Shown piece after piece: positions 9,890-18,776 of a stretch of 64,000 nucleotides of DNA (position 1 is the first letter of the stretch; each line of letters opens with the position of its first letter). The position numbers and the translations under genes were made by a program. The stretch covers positions 1 to 64,000 of the forward strand of contig CACZUR010000002.1 of assembly GCA_902784435.1 (NCBI GenBank), read 5' to 3'. The notes under the pieces were generated by a model. The model searched no databases, was not told where the DNA came from, and was given only the letters and a program-made list of their open reading frames with translations. Source of the DNA: an uncultured Bacteroidia bacterium (GTDB taxonomy: Bacteria > Bacteroidota > Bacteroidia > Bacteroidales > UBA932).

Positions 9890-10887
9890 TGTTTGCCGAC
9901 TATAAGTTCCTGTACCTGCTGCTGTTAATCCCTGTTTTTCTGGTGGGATACGGCCTGCTCAGGTACCTGCGCAGCCGCCGGGTGAAAGCCCTCGGAGACC
10001 CTGCGCTGGTGCAGGCGCTCATGCCCTCCTGGTCCCCCGCCAAGGGCTGGATCCGGGTGGTGCTCTTCTGCCTGGCGTTCGCCTTCTTTGCCATAGGCCT
10101 GGCGCGCCCCCGCACGGGAGCCAAACTGGCCGAACGCACTACCCGCGGCGCAGAGATCATCGTGGCCCTGGACGTGTCCAATTCCATGCTGGCACAGGAT
10201 TATTCCCCCAACCGCCTGGAACGCGCCAAACTGAGCATATCCCGCCTGACGGACCGCCTGCAGGAAGACCGCATCGGCCTGGTCATCTTTGCCGGCACAT
10301 CCTTCGTGCAGCTGCCCGTGACCACGGACTACGTGAGCGCCAAGATGTTCCTGAGCAGCATAGACACCGGTTCCATTCCCGTGCAGGGAACGGCCATCGG
10401 AGATGCCATCCGCCTCAGTATCAAGAGCTTCAGCGCCCAGAGCGAGAAAAGCCGCGTGATCGTGGTCATCTCGGACGGTGAAAACCACGAGGACGATCCG
10501 GTGGAGGCCGCCCGCCAGGCCGCAGAGCTGGGCATCAAGGTCTATACCATCGGCGTCGGATCGGCCGAGGGCCAGCCCATCCCACTGGAAGGCGGCCTCA
10601 TGAAAGACAAGGACGGCAATATCGTGGTCACGCGCCTGGACGAGGAAACGCTGCGGCAGGTGGCCCGGGCCGGTAACGGGGCCTACATCCACGCCGGAGG
10701 GGAGGAATTCGGCCTGAATCCCATTATCCAGGACATCCGCCGCATGGAAGACGAAGAATTCGGCAGCGTGGTGTTCGAGGAATACGACGAGCAGTACATG
10801 TATTTCTTTGGCATTGCCCTGGCGCTGTTTGTCCTGCAGATGCTGCTGGGAGAGCGCAAACCGCGCCGTAAACTGTTTGAGGTATGA
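9883..10887 (+). CDS. batB: BatB, VWA-domain membrane protein
   Basis: The 334-residue paralogue of BatA has the same layout: helices near residues 8-26 and 57-76, the VWA MIDAS motif DVSNS (Asp97, Ser99, Ser101), the ISDGENHEDDP element, and a C-terminal helix (FFGIALALFVLQMLL) before a basic tail. It should sit in the inner membrane with the VWA domain exposed. The start overlaps batA by seven bases and the stop overlaps batC by four, so coupled translation is likely. Another ATG at the third codon is equally possible as the start. Confidence 0.93.
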   Translation: MLMFADYKFLYLLLLIPVFLVGYGLLRYLRSRRVKALGDPALVQALMPSWSPAKGWIRVVLFCLAFAFFAIGLARPRTGAKLAERTTRGAEIIVALDVSNSMLAQDYSPNRLERAKLSISRLTDRLQEDRIGLVIFAGTSFVQLPVTTDYVSAKMFLSSIDTGSIPVQGTAIGDAIRLSIKSFSAQSEKSRVIVVISDGENHEDDPVEAARQAAELGIKVYTIGVGSAEGQPIPLEGGLMKDKDGNIVVTRLDEETLRQVARAGNGAYIHAGGEEFGLNPIIQDIRRMEDEEFGSVVFEEYDEQYMYFFGIALALFVLQMLLGERKPRRKLFEV

Positions 10888-11618
10888 GAAAGTGTGTTTT
10901 GATCCTGTTGCTTACCCTGACAAGCCTGCTTGCGTACGGCCAGAAGGCCGATCTGCGCAAAGGGAACCGTCAGTTCCGGAAAGGACAATACGACCAGGCC
11001 GATATCAGCTACCGAAAGGCCCTGATGCAGGACACGACCTCGGTCACCGCCCGCTACAACCTGGCCGGCAACCTGTATCGGCAGGAGAATTACGAAGAAG
11101 CCGCCAAGCAGCTGGACGCCGCCAAGGAGCGCGCGGCCCTCACAGCTTTTGCGGCCGACTATGATTATAACCGCGGAGACGTAGCCATTGCGCAACAAGA
11201 CTGGAAAACGGCCGTGGAGGCCCTCCAGCAGTGTCTTCTGCGCAATCCCGGGGACCTGGAGGCCAAGGAGAACTACATCTATGCCCGCAACAAACTGATG
11301 GAACAGCAGGGCCAGGATCAGAACCAGAATCAGGATCAAAATCAGGATCAGAACCAGAACCAGAATCAGGATCAAAATCAGGATCAGAACCAGAACCAGG
11401 ACCAGGATCAAAACCAGGACCAGCAGCAGAATCAGGACCAAAAACAGGACCAGCAGGACCAGAACCAGCAGCAACAGCAGGAGGAAGTCCAGCTGTCTCC
11501 CCAGCAGGCCCAGCAGCTGCTCCAGGCCATCCAGGAGAAGGAAAAACAGACACAGGAGAAAGTGGACGCAGAGAAGGCCAAGGCCCTGAAATCGCGTCAG
11601 AAGGAAAAGAATTGGTAG
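10884..11618 (+). CDS. batC: BatC, TPR protein with a Gln/Asn/Asp repeat tract
   Basis: The 244-residue protein has a signal peptide (ending LLAYGQ), about three TPR-like helix pairs at residues 25-135 (for example ISYRKALMQDTTSVTARYNL), and then a tract of about 55 residues made almost only of Gln, Asn and Asp, followed by a charged coiled-coil-like tail. It is probably periplasmic or membrane-associated and serves as a scaffold in the Bat complex. The tract is encoded by short tandem DNA repeats and may vary in length between strains. The start overlaps the batB stop (ATGA). Confidence 0.9.
   Translation: MRKCVLILLLTLTSLLAYGQKADLRKGNRQFRKGQYDQADISYRKALMQDTTSVTARYNLAGNLYRQENYEEAAKQLDAAKERAALTAFAADYDYNRGDVAIAQQDWKTAVEALQQCLLRNPGDLEAKENYIYARNKLMEQQGQDQNQNQDQNQDQNQNQNQDQNQDQNQNQDQDQNQDQQQNQDQKQDQQDQNQQQQQEEVQLSPQQAQQLLQAIQEKEKQTQEKVDAEKAKALKSRQKEKNW
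11311..11480 (+). repeat. tandem CAGGATCA/CAGAACCA-type repeats inside batC
   Basis: Imperfect 6-bp and 12-bp units such as CAGAATCAGGATCAAAAT repeat through this stretch and encode the Gln/Asn/Asp tract. All units are multiples of three, so slippage by whole units would keep the frame. Confidence 0.8.
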
Positions 11619-11619
11619 T

Positions 11620-14226
11620 ATGAAAAGACTTTTTGCCGTCATCGGCATCTTCCTCGCAGGCCTTACCGCCTGGGCACAGCCCAGCATGCGGGTGGAGGTG
11701 CACAACATAGTGGAACTGGGCGAACGCTTCAACGTGGTGTTCGTGGTAGAAGGGGAAAACAGCCCGTCGGACTTCCAGTGGGAGGCCGGCAGTGATTTCA
11801 CCGTGGTATGGGGCCCGCAAAAGGGCTCCTCCACCAGCATCCAGATGATCAACGGCAAAACCACCCGTTCTTCCCAGACTTCCTACACGTACATCCTGCA
11901 GGCCAAGGCGGTGGGTACCTTCACCATCGCTCCGGCCACGGCCAAGGTGAAAGGCACGGAGGTACATTCCAGGGCCGTGAGCGTCCAGGTGGTGAACGGC
12001 GGCGGCAGCAGTGCCGGGCAGCAGCCTTCGCAGTCCTCCTCCGGCGGGCAGTCCGCCCAGCAGCCTTCATCGGCCCAGGCCAATGCCGATATCTTCATGC
12101 GCCTGAGCTTGAGCCGCAGTTCGGTGGTGGTGGGAGAGCCCGTGACGGCCACCCTCAAGATTTATCACCGGGCCAACCTGGTAGGCTTTGAAAACGCCCG
12201 TTTCCCCAGTTTCAAGGGCTTCTGGAGCCAGGAAGTGGAAACCCCTTCCAACATTGAATTCCAGCGGGAACAGCTGGACGGAACCATGTACAACAGCGCC
12301 GTCCTGCGCCGCTGGGTCATCATTCCGCAGAAATCCGGCGACCAGCCCATCGAGTCGGCCGAGATTGTGTGCCTGGTCAATGTCCAGCGCCCCCGCACCG
12401 GCGGTTCCATCTTTGACGACTTCTTCGGCAACGACTATGTGACCACCCGCCAGCGGGTAAGCACCAAACCCGCCACCCTGCACGTGACGGCCCTGCCCGC
12501 CGGCGCCCCCGCTTCGTTCGGCGGCGGTGTAGGCGACTTCCAGGTACAGGCCCGTCTGAGCAAGGATTCCCTGAAGACACACGACGCCGCGTCGCTCATC
12601 CTCACGGTGTCCGGAAAGGGCAATATCGCCCTCCTGGAAGCCCCCAAGCTCCATTTCCCGCCGGACTTCGAGGTATACGACGTCAAAACCAGCGTAAACA
12701 CGGACAAGAGCGGCACCAGCGGCTCCAAGACCTTCGAGTATCCCTTCATCCCGCGCAGTCCCGGAGCGTTTGAAATCGGCCCCATCCAGTATGGATACTA
12801 CGACGTTAAACAGCGCCGCTACGAGACCGTGACGGCCCCGGCCCTGTCCCTGAGCGTAGCCCGCAGCGCATCGGCCGGCACCGTCACCCCGGACAGCGGC
12901 TCCACGCTGGTAGTAGACCGCAAAGGCGTCAAGAACCTGGGAGATGACATCCGCTTCATCCGCAGCAAGACCCGGCTGGGCACGGACAAAGGCTTCCTGG
13001 TCTATTCCAAGGCCTGGTGGGCCACCCTCATCGTCCTTCTCCTGGCCGGCCTGGGCTGCTGGCTGGGCATGCGCAAGGCGGCCGCCCGCCGGGCCGACGT
13101 AGCCGGTTCCCGCAAACGCAAGGCCACCCGCCAGGCCCTGAAACGCCTGGCCCAGGCCCGGGAATTCCTGCAGAAGAACCTGTACACGGCTTTCTACGAG
13201 GAACTCCACCGTTCCCTGCTGGGCTTCGTGGGCGACAAACTGTCCATGGACATGGCCGACCAGAACAAGGAGAACATCCGGGAGCAACTCATCGCACGGG
13301 GCGTTCCGGAAGAAACCGCCCAGGGCTTCACCGGGCTGCTGGACGCCTGCGAATTTGCCCGCTATGCCCCGGACGCCGGCCACGAGGCCATGAACGCCCA
13401 CTACCAGGAGGCCGTGAACCTGATTACCGCCATCGATGCATCCATGAAGAAAACACCCACCGGGGGCGCTGCGCTGGCCCTTTTGCTGCTGCTGTTCCCC
13501 ATCGGCCTGCAGGCACAGGAGCTTTCCTACCCGGATTCCCTGTGGAAGTCGGGCGTAGAAGCCTATACCGCCGGCCATTATGAAAGCGCCGTCCAGGATT
13601 GGGAAGACGTACGGGCCACCGGACTCATGTCCAAGGAACTGTACTACAACCTGGGCAACGCCTATTTCAAGAACGGGGAAATCGCCCCGGCCATCCTGTG
13701 GTACGAAAGGGCCCTGCGCCTGGATCCCTCAGACGCCGATGTCCGCTATAACCTGGACTATGCCCGTGCCCTTACGCAGGACAAGATAGACGAAGTGCCG
13801 GAGATCTTCTTCGAGCAGTGGGGCCATGCCATCTGCTACCTGCTGCCGTCCAATACCTGGGCAGTGATGGGCCTGGTGGCCTTTGCCCTGCTGGTCGCCT
13901 GCTTGCTCCTGTATCTGCTCGGGGCCACCAGCGGCCAGCGCCGCCTGGGCTTCTTTGTCGGCATCGCCTTCTTCCTCCTGGCCTTCCTGGGCTGGGACTT
14001 TGCCCAGTGGCAGCGCACCGAGGCCCGCCGCCAGGACATGGCCATCGTCATGCGGCCCGTCTCTTCCGTGAAGAGTTCCCCTTCGGCCGAAAGCGCCAAG
14101 GACCTGTTCATCCTGCACGAAGGCACCCGCGTCCGCATCCTGGACAACGTGTCCGGCTACAGCAACATCGAACTGGCCGACGGCCGCCAGGGCTGGATCC
14201 CCGCCCGGGAGATAGAGATTATCTGA
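11620..14226 (+). CDS. BatD-BatE fusion protein
   Basis: One 868-residue open frame covers two proteins that are separate genes in most Bacteroidota. Residues 1-608 are BatD-like: a signal peptide (to TAWAQ), beta-sandwich repeats, a transmembrane helix near 467-485 (WWATLIVLLLAGLGCWLGM) and a cytoplasmic helical domain. Residue 609 begins MKKTPTGGAALALLLLLFP, a second signal-like segment ending QAQ, followed by BatE: TPRs (GNAYFKNGEIAPAILWYERA), two helices near 745-790, and a C-terminal SH3-like domain (GTRVRILDNVSGYSNIELA). The topology fits a single chain, with the internal hydrophobic segment returning the chain to the periplasm. Met609 could alternatively be a separate translation start. 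It starts two bases after batC and overlaps a convergent gene by eight bases. Confidence 0.88.
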   Translation: MKRLFAVIGIFLAGLTAWAQPSMRVEVHNIVELGERFNVVFVVEGENSPSDFQWEAGSDFTVVWGPQKGSSTSIQMINGKTTRSSQTSYTYILQAKAVGTFTIAPATAKVKGTEVHSRAVSVQVVNGGGSSAGQQPSQSSSGGQSAQQPSSAQANADIFMRLSLSRSSVVVGEPVTATLKIYHRANLVGFENARFPSFKGFWSQEVETPSNIEFQREQLDGTMYNSAVLRRWVIIPQKSGDQPIESAEIVCLVNVQRPRTGGSIFDDFFGNDYVTTRQRVSTKPATLHVTALPAGAPASFGGGVGDFQVQARLSKDSLKTHDAASLILTVSGKGNIALLEAPKLHFPPDFEVYDVKTSVNTDKSGTSGSKTFEYPFIPRSPGAFEIGPIQYGYYDVKQRRYETVTAPALSLSVARSASAGTVTPDSGSTLVVDRKGVKNLGDDIRFIRSKTRLGTDKGFLVYSKAWWATLIVLLLAGLGCWLGMRKAAARRADVAGSRKRKATRQALKRLAQAREFLQKNLYTAFYEELHRSLLGFVGDKLSMDMADQNKENIREQLIARGVPEETAQGFTGLLDACEFARYAPDAGHEAMNAHYQEAVNLITAIDASMKKTPTGGAALALLLLLFPIGLQAQELSYPDSLWKSGVEAYTAGHYESAVQDWEDVRATGLMSKELYYNLGNAYFKNGEIAPAILWYERALRLDPSDADVRYNLDYARALTQDKIDEVPEIFFEQWGHAICYLLPSNTWAVMGLVAFALLVACLLLYLLGATSGQRRLGFFVGIAFFLLAFLGWDFAQWQRTEARRQDMAIVMRPVSSVKSSPSAESAKDLFILHEGTRVRILDNVSGYSNIELADGRQGWIPAREIEII

Positions 14227-15133
14227 AGCGATAAGTGAACGTCCAGCTGGAGAAGGCGCCGGCATCCAGGTGCAGGGGCATGTAGGGCTCCAGGCAAGCC
14301 ACGCGGTCGTTGGCCCAGAGGACGATGTGACTGAGCAAGCGGTTTGCGCTCACCTGCACGGAGCGGGAGCCTTCGGCCACCGTAAAATCGCAGGTGGTAG
14401 GGCCATCCGCGTTGTGCAGATTCCCGCAAAAAACGGCATCGGAAGGGTCTACCGGGCCGGTGAAAGCAACGCCGCCGGGTACGAAGCCCGCATTGTCGTA
14501 GGCGTGCCGCCAGTCCCCCGCCGGCTGCCAGGGGAAACGGAGGCTGCGGGCCGGGCCCACGGGCACTCCTCCAAAAGTGAGAAAGTTGTGGTTGTAGAAG
14601 TAGCCCGTAAGCGGCTTCCGGGCGTTCCAGACAAGGGAATGGACCATTTCCAGGCGGCTTCCGTCCAACAGGACAATCCTTTTCCGATAACTGTACCAGC
14701 CCCTGAGCGTGTGCTCATAGACCACCTCATTGCTGCGGACATACACCTCCCAGGTACCCGGATTCACCAGCTCATACAGCCGGAAGCGGTCGTAAGGTTC
14801 CGCGTCGGGCCGGCGAAGCAGCCCCACCCCGGGTTTGCAGAAAAGACCGCCTACGGGAACGCCGGTCCAGTCCACCGTCACGAATTCCTCCGAGAGGCCG
14901 CAAACGCGGTCGTGGCGGTAAGGATCCTGGTGGGAAAACCATTCGTCGGCAAAGACATAGAAGCATTCCCTGCATCCGGATGCATCCTTTGACAGTATTA
15001 TCGCTCGGCTGTAAGCGCAGCCCCTATTCCTGCCAGGACGGAGGAATCTCTCCGTCTCCCAGCGGAATAATCTCTGAGGAAGAGGAGACCTCTGTTTCTT
15101 CCATATCGGCGGGCGGTTCCGGCGGAATGGCAT
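14219..15133 (-). CDS. galactose-mutarotase-fold-like protein, 5' end uncertain and possibly truncated
   Basis: From about position 14995 to 14219 the frame reads like a real enzyme of the aldose-epimerase-like fold: SKDASG, GWYSYRKRIVLLDGS, TGYFYNHNFLTFGG and a beta-rich end. The NHNF segment recalls the conserved His region of mutarotase relatives. The only ATG in frame (15133) lies 110 bases inside the upstream small membrane protein gene, and residues 1-45 from there look like an out-of-frame shadow. No ATG exists between 15024 and 14900; CTG at 14995 or GTG at 14881 are the only nearby alternatives. The natural N-terminal strands appear to be missing, so this may be a decaying gene. It is likely co-transcribed with the SGNH hydrolase. 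Confidence 0.5.
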   Translation of the reverse strand: MPFRRNRPPIWKKQRSPLPQRLFRWETERFLRPGRNRGCAYSRAIILSKDASGCRECFYVFADEWFSHQDPYRHDRVCGLSEEFVTVDWTGVPVGGLFCKPGVGLLRRPDAEPYDRFRLYELVNPGTWEVYVRSNEVVYEHTLRGWYSYRKRIVLLDGSRLEMVHSLVWNARKPLTGYFYNHNFLTFGGVPVGPARSLRFPWQPAGDWRHAYDNAGFVPGGVAFTGPVDPSDAVFCGNLHNADGPTTCDFTVAEGSRSVQVSANRLLSHIVLWANDRVACLEPYMPLHLDAGAFSSWTFTYRFR

Positions 15134-15347
15134 GGGTTCCTTCCCCGCCGCCGCGGATTCCCACGATGACGCAGATAAACAATGCGGCCGACAGTACCAG
15201 GGTGAGCAGCATCAGGAAGAAATTCTTCTTGTCTTTCCGCTTCTTGACGATGCGGGAGATGATCAGCAGCAGGACGGCCAGCACGGCGGCCAGGATCCAG
15301 ACCTGGGTCTGGGTCAAATCCGGGAGGGAATCGATAAAATTATCCAT
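15024..15347 (-). CDS. small membrane protein, function unknown
   Basis: The 107-residue protein has two hydrophobic helices (residues about 16-34 and 44-64) separated by a very basic loop (RIVKKRKDKK), and an acidic Glu/Ser/Pro-rich tail that ends PPSWQE. The positive loop should be cytoplasmic, placing both ends outside. I do not recognise a family. It lies 20 bases after the SGNH hydrolase gene on the same strand and is probably in its operon. Confidence 0.65.
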   Translation of the reverse strand: MDNFIDSLPDLTQTQVWILAAVLAVLLLIISRIVKKRKDKKNFFLMLLTLVLSAALFICVIVGIRGGGEGTHAIPPEPPADMEETEVSSSSEIIPLGDGEIPPSWQE

Positions 15348-15367
15348 AACAAGAAGGGTTAGTCCGA

Positions 15368-16474
15368 TTATTTGATACCGTATTTACGGAGGATTTTGAC
15401 AATGGGTTTCCGGATGGACTGCTCCCACAGGGTATAACCGTAGTTGTCCGGATGGATGCCGTCCACGGAGGCCTCATGACTGGGAGGACAGGCCTTCGGT
15501 GTAATGAAATAGACGTCTTTGTACTTTTTGCGCCCCTCCGGAGTGGATTTGATCTCCTTGAAAATCCGGGCGGCCATGTCCATCTTGTCCTGTTCCTTCT
15601 TGTCCTCGCTCACGTTGAAATTCCGCTTTTCGCGCCAGATGGTCTGCTGGAAAATGAGCGGCTTGCCGGGGTGCGCGGCGATCATCCTGTCGATGAAGGG
15701 GACCAGACGCTCGCGGATCACGTCGGCCCGGGGATTGGAGAAGGAGTCGAAGACAAAGGCATCGGCATCCACATCTACCAGCACATCGCAGAAATAGTCC
15801 TGCAGCATGCAGCGGCCGCTGCAGCCCAGCGACAGCATCTGCAGGCCCGTGGCACGGGTAAACTGGGCCGGATAGGCCATGCCGGCGCGGCTGGTGCTGG
15901 CGCCATGGGTGAAACTGGAGCCCCAGATGGCAATACGGTGACGGAACGGGTTGTCCACAGGCTCCAGGACAGCCCCTTTTTCCACGCCAACTTTGATGGA
16001 CAATTCCTCGCTGTAGGTGGGGAAGTACAGCAGGCACTCATGCATGCTGCCGTCCATGGCGGCGATGAGGGTGAGCGGCTGGTCCAGCTTTCCCCGGCTG
16101 TTCACGCCCGAGGCCGCCCACAGCCATTTCCCGTCCTTCCGGATGTACAGGTCGTATCCGCGGGCCGATATATGAACGGTATTCACAGGGTCGTCCATCT
16201 GGCCATACTCCGTGAGGATGCTGATGCTCTTGCTGTTGGTCTTGAAAACGCATCCCATGCCGGAAGACATCCTCACCAGCAGGTTTTCCCGCTTGGTGAA
16301 ACCCTTGTACAGGCTGGTGTCTACCCGGTGATAGGGATTGGCGGTTTTGCCGGGCATGAGCTTGCCTATCAGGGTAAGCTCCGAAGCTTCCGTGTACACG
16401 TAATCCACGGTCTGGGCCTGCGCAGCCAGCATGCCGGCCACGAGCAGGATAAGGATAAGTGCTGTCTTTTTCAT
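15368..16474 (-). CDS. secreted SGNH/GDSL-type hydrolase
   Basis: The 368-residue protein has a signal peptide (MKKTALILILLVAGMLAAQAQ), an N-terminal beta-sandwich of about 160 residues as in the SGNH_hydro_N arrangement, and a C-terminal SGNH esterase domain. Catalytic elements are GSSFTHGAS (block I, nucleophile Ser), LGCSGR (block II, Gly) and DGIHPDNYG (block V, Asp and His). It probably removes acetyl or other ester groups from a carbohydrate or lipid outside the cytoplasm. A CATCTTTG -7-like box ends seven bases before the ATG. Two further genes follow on the same strand. Confidence 0.88.
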   Translation of the reverse strand: MKKTALILILLVAGMLAAQAQTVDYVYTEASELTLIGKLMPGKTANPYHRVDTSLYKGFTKRENLLVRMSSGMGCVFKTNSKSISILTEYGQMDDPVNTVHISARGYDLYIRKDGKWLWAASGVNSRGKLDQPLTLIAAMDGSMHECLLYFPTYSEELSIKVGVEKGAVLEPVDNPFRHRIAIWGSSFTHGASTSRAGMAYPAQFTRATGLQMLSLGCSGRCMLQDYFCDVLVDVDADAFVFDSFSNPRADVIRERLVPFIDRMIAAHPGKPLIFQQTIWREKRNFNVSEDKKEQDKMDMAARIFKEIKSTPEGRKKYKDVYFITPKACPPSHEASVDGIHPDNYGYTLWEQSIRKPIVKILRKYGIK

Positions 16475-16481
16475 CGTATCA

Positions 16482-16489
16482 CAAAGATG
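16482..16489 (-). promoter_or_regulatory. -7-like box (CATCTTTG) for the SGNH hydrolase gene
   Basis: The minus strand reads CATCTTTG, one mismatch from TAnnTTTG, seven bases before the ATG at 16474. The spacing matches six other genes in the window. Confidence 0.45.
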
Positions 16490-16581
16490 AGGAAAAAAAA
16501 GCGTAAAACAAAGACTGTCGCCTACTTATGACCGTTCTTCCACTTATGACCGTCCTTCCCAGGGCACATCCTGTACACTTG

Positions 16582-16682
16582 CATGCAACGTATAACGCGA
16601 AAAACGGGGAAAAGTGCGTTATAGGGTGCATGCCGATGCAACGTATAACGCGAAAAACGCCCAAAAGTGCGTTATAGGGTGT
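16582..16682 (+). repeat. two copies of the 53-bp hairpin repeat (REP-like)
   Basis: Two units begin at 16582 and 16635. Each has CGTATAACGC, a 17-base spacer rich in A, and GCGTTATAGGG, so TATAACGC and GCGTTATA form a perfect 8-bp inverted repeat. The same family occurs at 34246, 35950 and 50922. The rest of the 343-bp gap 16475-16817 holds the SGNH and exbB promoters and no gene. Confidence 0.85.
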
Positions 16683-16774
16683 GACGGCAGGCTGGGATGG
16701 TGGGGAAATGATACAATACGGTAAAAATCTTGGCAGATATGCTTTCCAGGTCGTGAAATTCACGGCTTTTTTTG

Positions 16775-16782
16775 TATCTTTG
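16775..16782 (+). promoter_or_regulatory. -7 promoter box (TATCTTTG) for the exbB-exbD-tonB operon
   Basis: TATCTTTG is an exact -7 match, 35 bases before the ExbB start. It follows the 53-bp repeats and precedes a run of three closely spaced energy-transduction genes. Confidence 0.65.
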
Positions 16783-16817
16783 CAGATTGAACTGAATTAT
16801 ATAAAAGACAACAACAT

Positions 16818-17546
16818 ATGTTATTCTCTCTTCTTCAATCAGACCTGGCGGCTGCGGTCGCAGACAGCCTGGTCCAGCAGCCGGAAACCGTGGCTCCCGT
16901 ACAGCCCACCGAAATGAGCACCAGCCTCTGGACCATGTTCACCCTGGGCGGCCCCCTCATGTGGGTTCTCCTGGCCCTGAGCATCCTGGCCATCTACCTG
17001 ATCGGCCGCAAATGGTGGATCATCCGCAACGCCTCCCAGATAGACCCGCACTTCATGCAGGACATCCGCGACTACATGGGCGAAGGCAAAACCAAGAGCG
17101 CCATCACCCTGTGCCGCAAGTATGACAATCCCGTCGCCCGCATGATCGAAACCGGCATCCACCGGATGGGCCGTCCCATGGCCGATATCCAGGGCGCCAT
17201 CGAGAACATCGGCAATGTAGAGGTGGCCCGCCTGGAAAAGGGACTCCCCATCCTGGCCACCATCGCCGGCGGCGCGCCCATGATCGGATTCCTGGGCACC
17301 GTGCTGGGCATGGTGCAGGCCTTCTTCAACATGTCCAAGGCCGGCAACAACATTGACATCACCCTCCTGAGCGACGGTATCTACACGGCCATGCTCACCA
17401 CCGTGGGCGGTCTGATCGTGGGTATCATCGCCTACTTCGGCTACAACTGGCTCACCTCCAAAGTGAGTGACCTGGTGTACAAGATGGAAAGCTCCACGCT
17501 GGAGTTCATCGACATTGTCCTCAACGAACCCGGAGAGCAGGAGTAA
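16818..17546 (+). CDS. exbB: ExbB/TolQ/MotA-family proton channel protein
   Basis: The 242-residue inner-membrane protein is the pentameric scaffold of a TonB-type motor that uses the proton gradient. Three transmembrane segments are visible: residues about 43-62 (GGPLMWVLLALSILAIYLIG), about 148-170 (ATIAGGAPMIGFLGTVLGMV, the conserved core of the family) and about 190-212. The first about 35 residues are an extra N-terminal leader. A -7 box lies upstream. The exbD and tonB genes follow at gaps of three bases. Confidence 0.93.
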   Translation: MLFSLLQSDLAAAVADSLVQQPETVAPVQPTEMSTSLWTMFTLGGPLMWVLLALSILAIYLIGRKWWIIRNASQIDPHFMQDIRDYMGEGKTKSAITLCRKYDNPVARMIETGIHRMGRPMADIQGAIENIGNVEVARLEKGLPILATIAGGAPMIGFLGTVLGMVQAFFNMSKAGNNIDITLLSDGIYTAMLTTVGGLIVGIIAYFGYNWLTSKVSDLVYKMESSTLEFIDIVLNEPGEQE

Positions 17547-17549
17547 ACT

Positions 17550-17960
17550 ATGGCACTCAAGAGAAATACCAAGGTGGACGCGCAGTTCTCGGTATCCAGC
17601 ATGACGGATATCGTGTTCCTGCTCCTGATCTTCTTCCTGGTCACCTCTACGCTCATCAATCCCAACGCCCTGAAGCTCCTGCTGCCTAAATCCACGGGCC
17701 AGGTCAACGCCAAGGCCACGGTGAGCGTAAGCATCAAGGACTGGGGCGATGACACCTACACCTACCACGTCAATGGCGCGCAAGACCCCATGCCCTACGA
17801 ACTGGTAGAGGAAGAACTCATCGGCCTGCTGTCGCAGGAAGAAGACCCCACTTTCTCCATCTACAGCGACCAGAGCGTCCCGGTGGGAGAAGTGGTCCAG
17901 ATGATGAATATCGCCAAAAGGAACCATTACAAGGTCATTTTGGCCACCCAACCCGAATAA
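17550..17960 (+). CDS. exbD: ExbD/TolR-family biopolymer transport protein
   Basis: The 136-residue protein has one N-terminal transmembrane helix (MTDIVFLLLIFFLVTSTLI) and a periplasmic domain, the ExbD layout. The family's proton-carrying Asp is visible as the Asp in SSMTDIVFLLL. With ExbB it forms the motor that drives TonB. It lies three bases after exbB and three before the tonB-like gene. Confidence 0.93.
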   Translation: MALKRNTKVDAQFSVSSMTDIVFLLLIFFLVTSTLINPNALKLLLPKSTGQVNAKATVSVSIKDWGDDTYTYHVNGAQDPMPYELVEEELIGLLSQEEDPTFSIYSDQSVPVGEVVQMMNIAKRNHYKVILATQPE

Positions 17961-17963
17961 GCC

Positions 17964-18752
17964 ATGCAACCTTACCAGAGAACCCGGGCAGACAGGGAGA
18001 AAAAAGCGGGCGTGAGCGGTATCCTGCTCACGCTGGGTTTCCATGCCCTGGGCCTGGTAATCCTGCTCACCAGCGGGCTCAAATACCTGGATCCCCCGCC
18101 GCCGGAGCGCACTTCCCTCCTCATCGAATTCGAAGAAGAGACCCTTCAGGAGAAACCCGTGCAAACCAGCGTGGGACGCCAGCCCCAGGCGGAGGAAGTG
18201 GATGTAACTAAACCCGTAGACCTGGTGCAGCAGTCGGAATCGCCCTATCAGAACGACCGGCCCAACACCACGCCGGCCACGCAGCCGGACCCCCACGGAG
18301 ATGTAGAAGTGCCCACGCCCCCGGTAGAGGAACCCAAACTGGATCCCCGGGCCTCCTTCCCGGGTATGGGCAACAAGGACAACAACGCCACGACGCCCCA
18401 CAGCGCCAACGAGCCCTCGGAAGGCTTCAAGCCCGGACAGCCGGACGGCAATACCCGGGAAGGCAAGACCGAAGGCACGCCCAACGCCCATGTAAAAGGG
18501 CGTAACGTAGTGGGCTCCCTGCCCAAACCCACCTACGGCACCCAGGCCGAAGGCACGGTGGTGGTGCAGGTGAAAGTGGACCAGTACGGCAATGTAACGG
18601 AAGCCATCGCCGGCGCGGAGGGCACCACCGTGGCCGACAAAAACTTGTGGAATGCCGCCCGCAACGCGGCCCTCAAGGCCCATTTCAACATGGATCCGAA
18701 TGCCCCCGCCGTTCAGGTGGGGACCATCACTTATATTTTTAAACTCAAATAA
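17964..18752 (+). CDS. TonB-family energy transducer
   Basis: The 262-residue protein has a basic N-terminus, one transmembrane helix near residues 16-36 (VSGILLTLGFHALGLVILLT), a long Pro/Glu/Lys-rich periplasmic spacer, and a short C-terminal domain with LPKPTYGTQAEGTVVVQVKVDQYGNV and ALKAHFN, the TonB C-terminal pattern. It should span the periplasm and pass energy from ExbB/ExbD to outer-membrane receptors. No receptor gene is in this window. The translation stop is followed by 24 bases before the next gene. Confidence 0.88.
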   Translation: MQPYQRTRADREKKAGVSGILLTLGFHALGLVILLTSGLKYLDPPPPERTSLLIEFEEETLQEKPVQTSVGRQPQAEEVDVTKPVDLVQQSESPYQNDRPNTTPATQPDPHGDVEVPTPPVEEPKLDPRASFPGMGNKDNNATTPHSANEPSEGFKPGQPDGNTREGKTEGTPNAHVKGRNVVGSLPKPTYGTQAEGTVVVQVKVDQYGNVTEAIAGAEGTTVADKNLWNAARNAALKAHFNMDPNAPAVQVGTITYIFKLK

Positions 18753-18776
18753 TTAAGCCCGTGAGGGTGAAACTTT

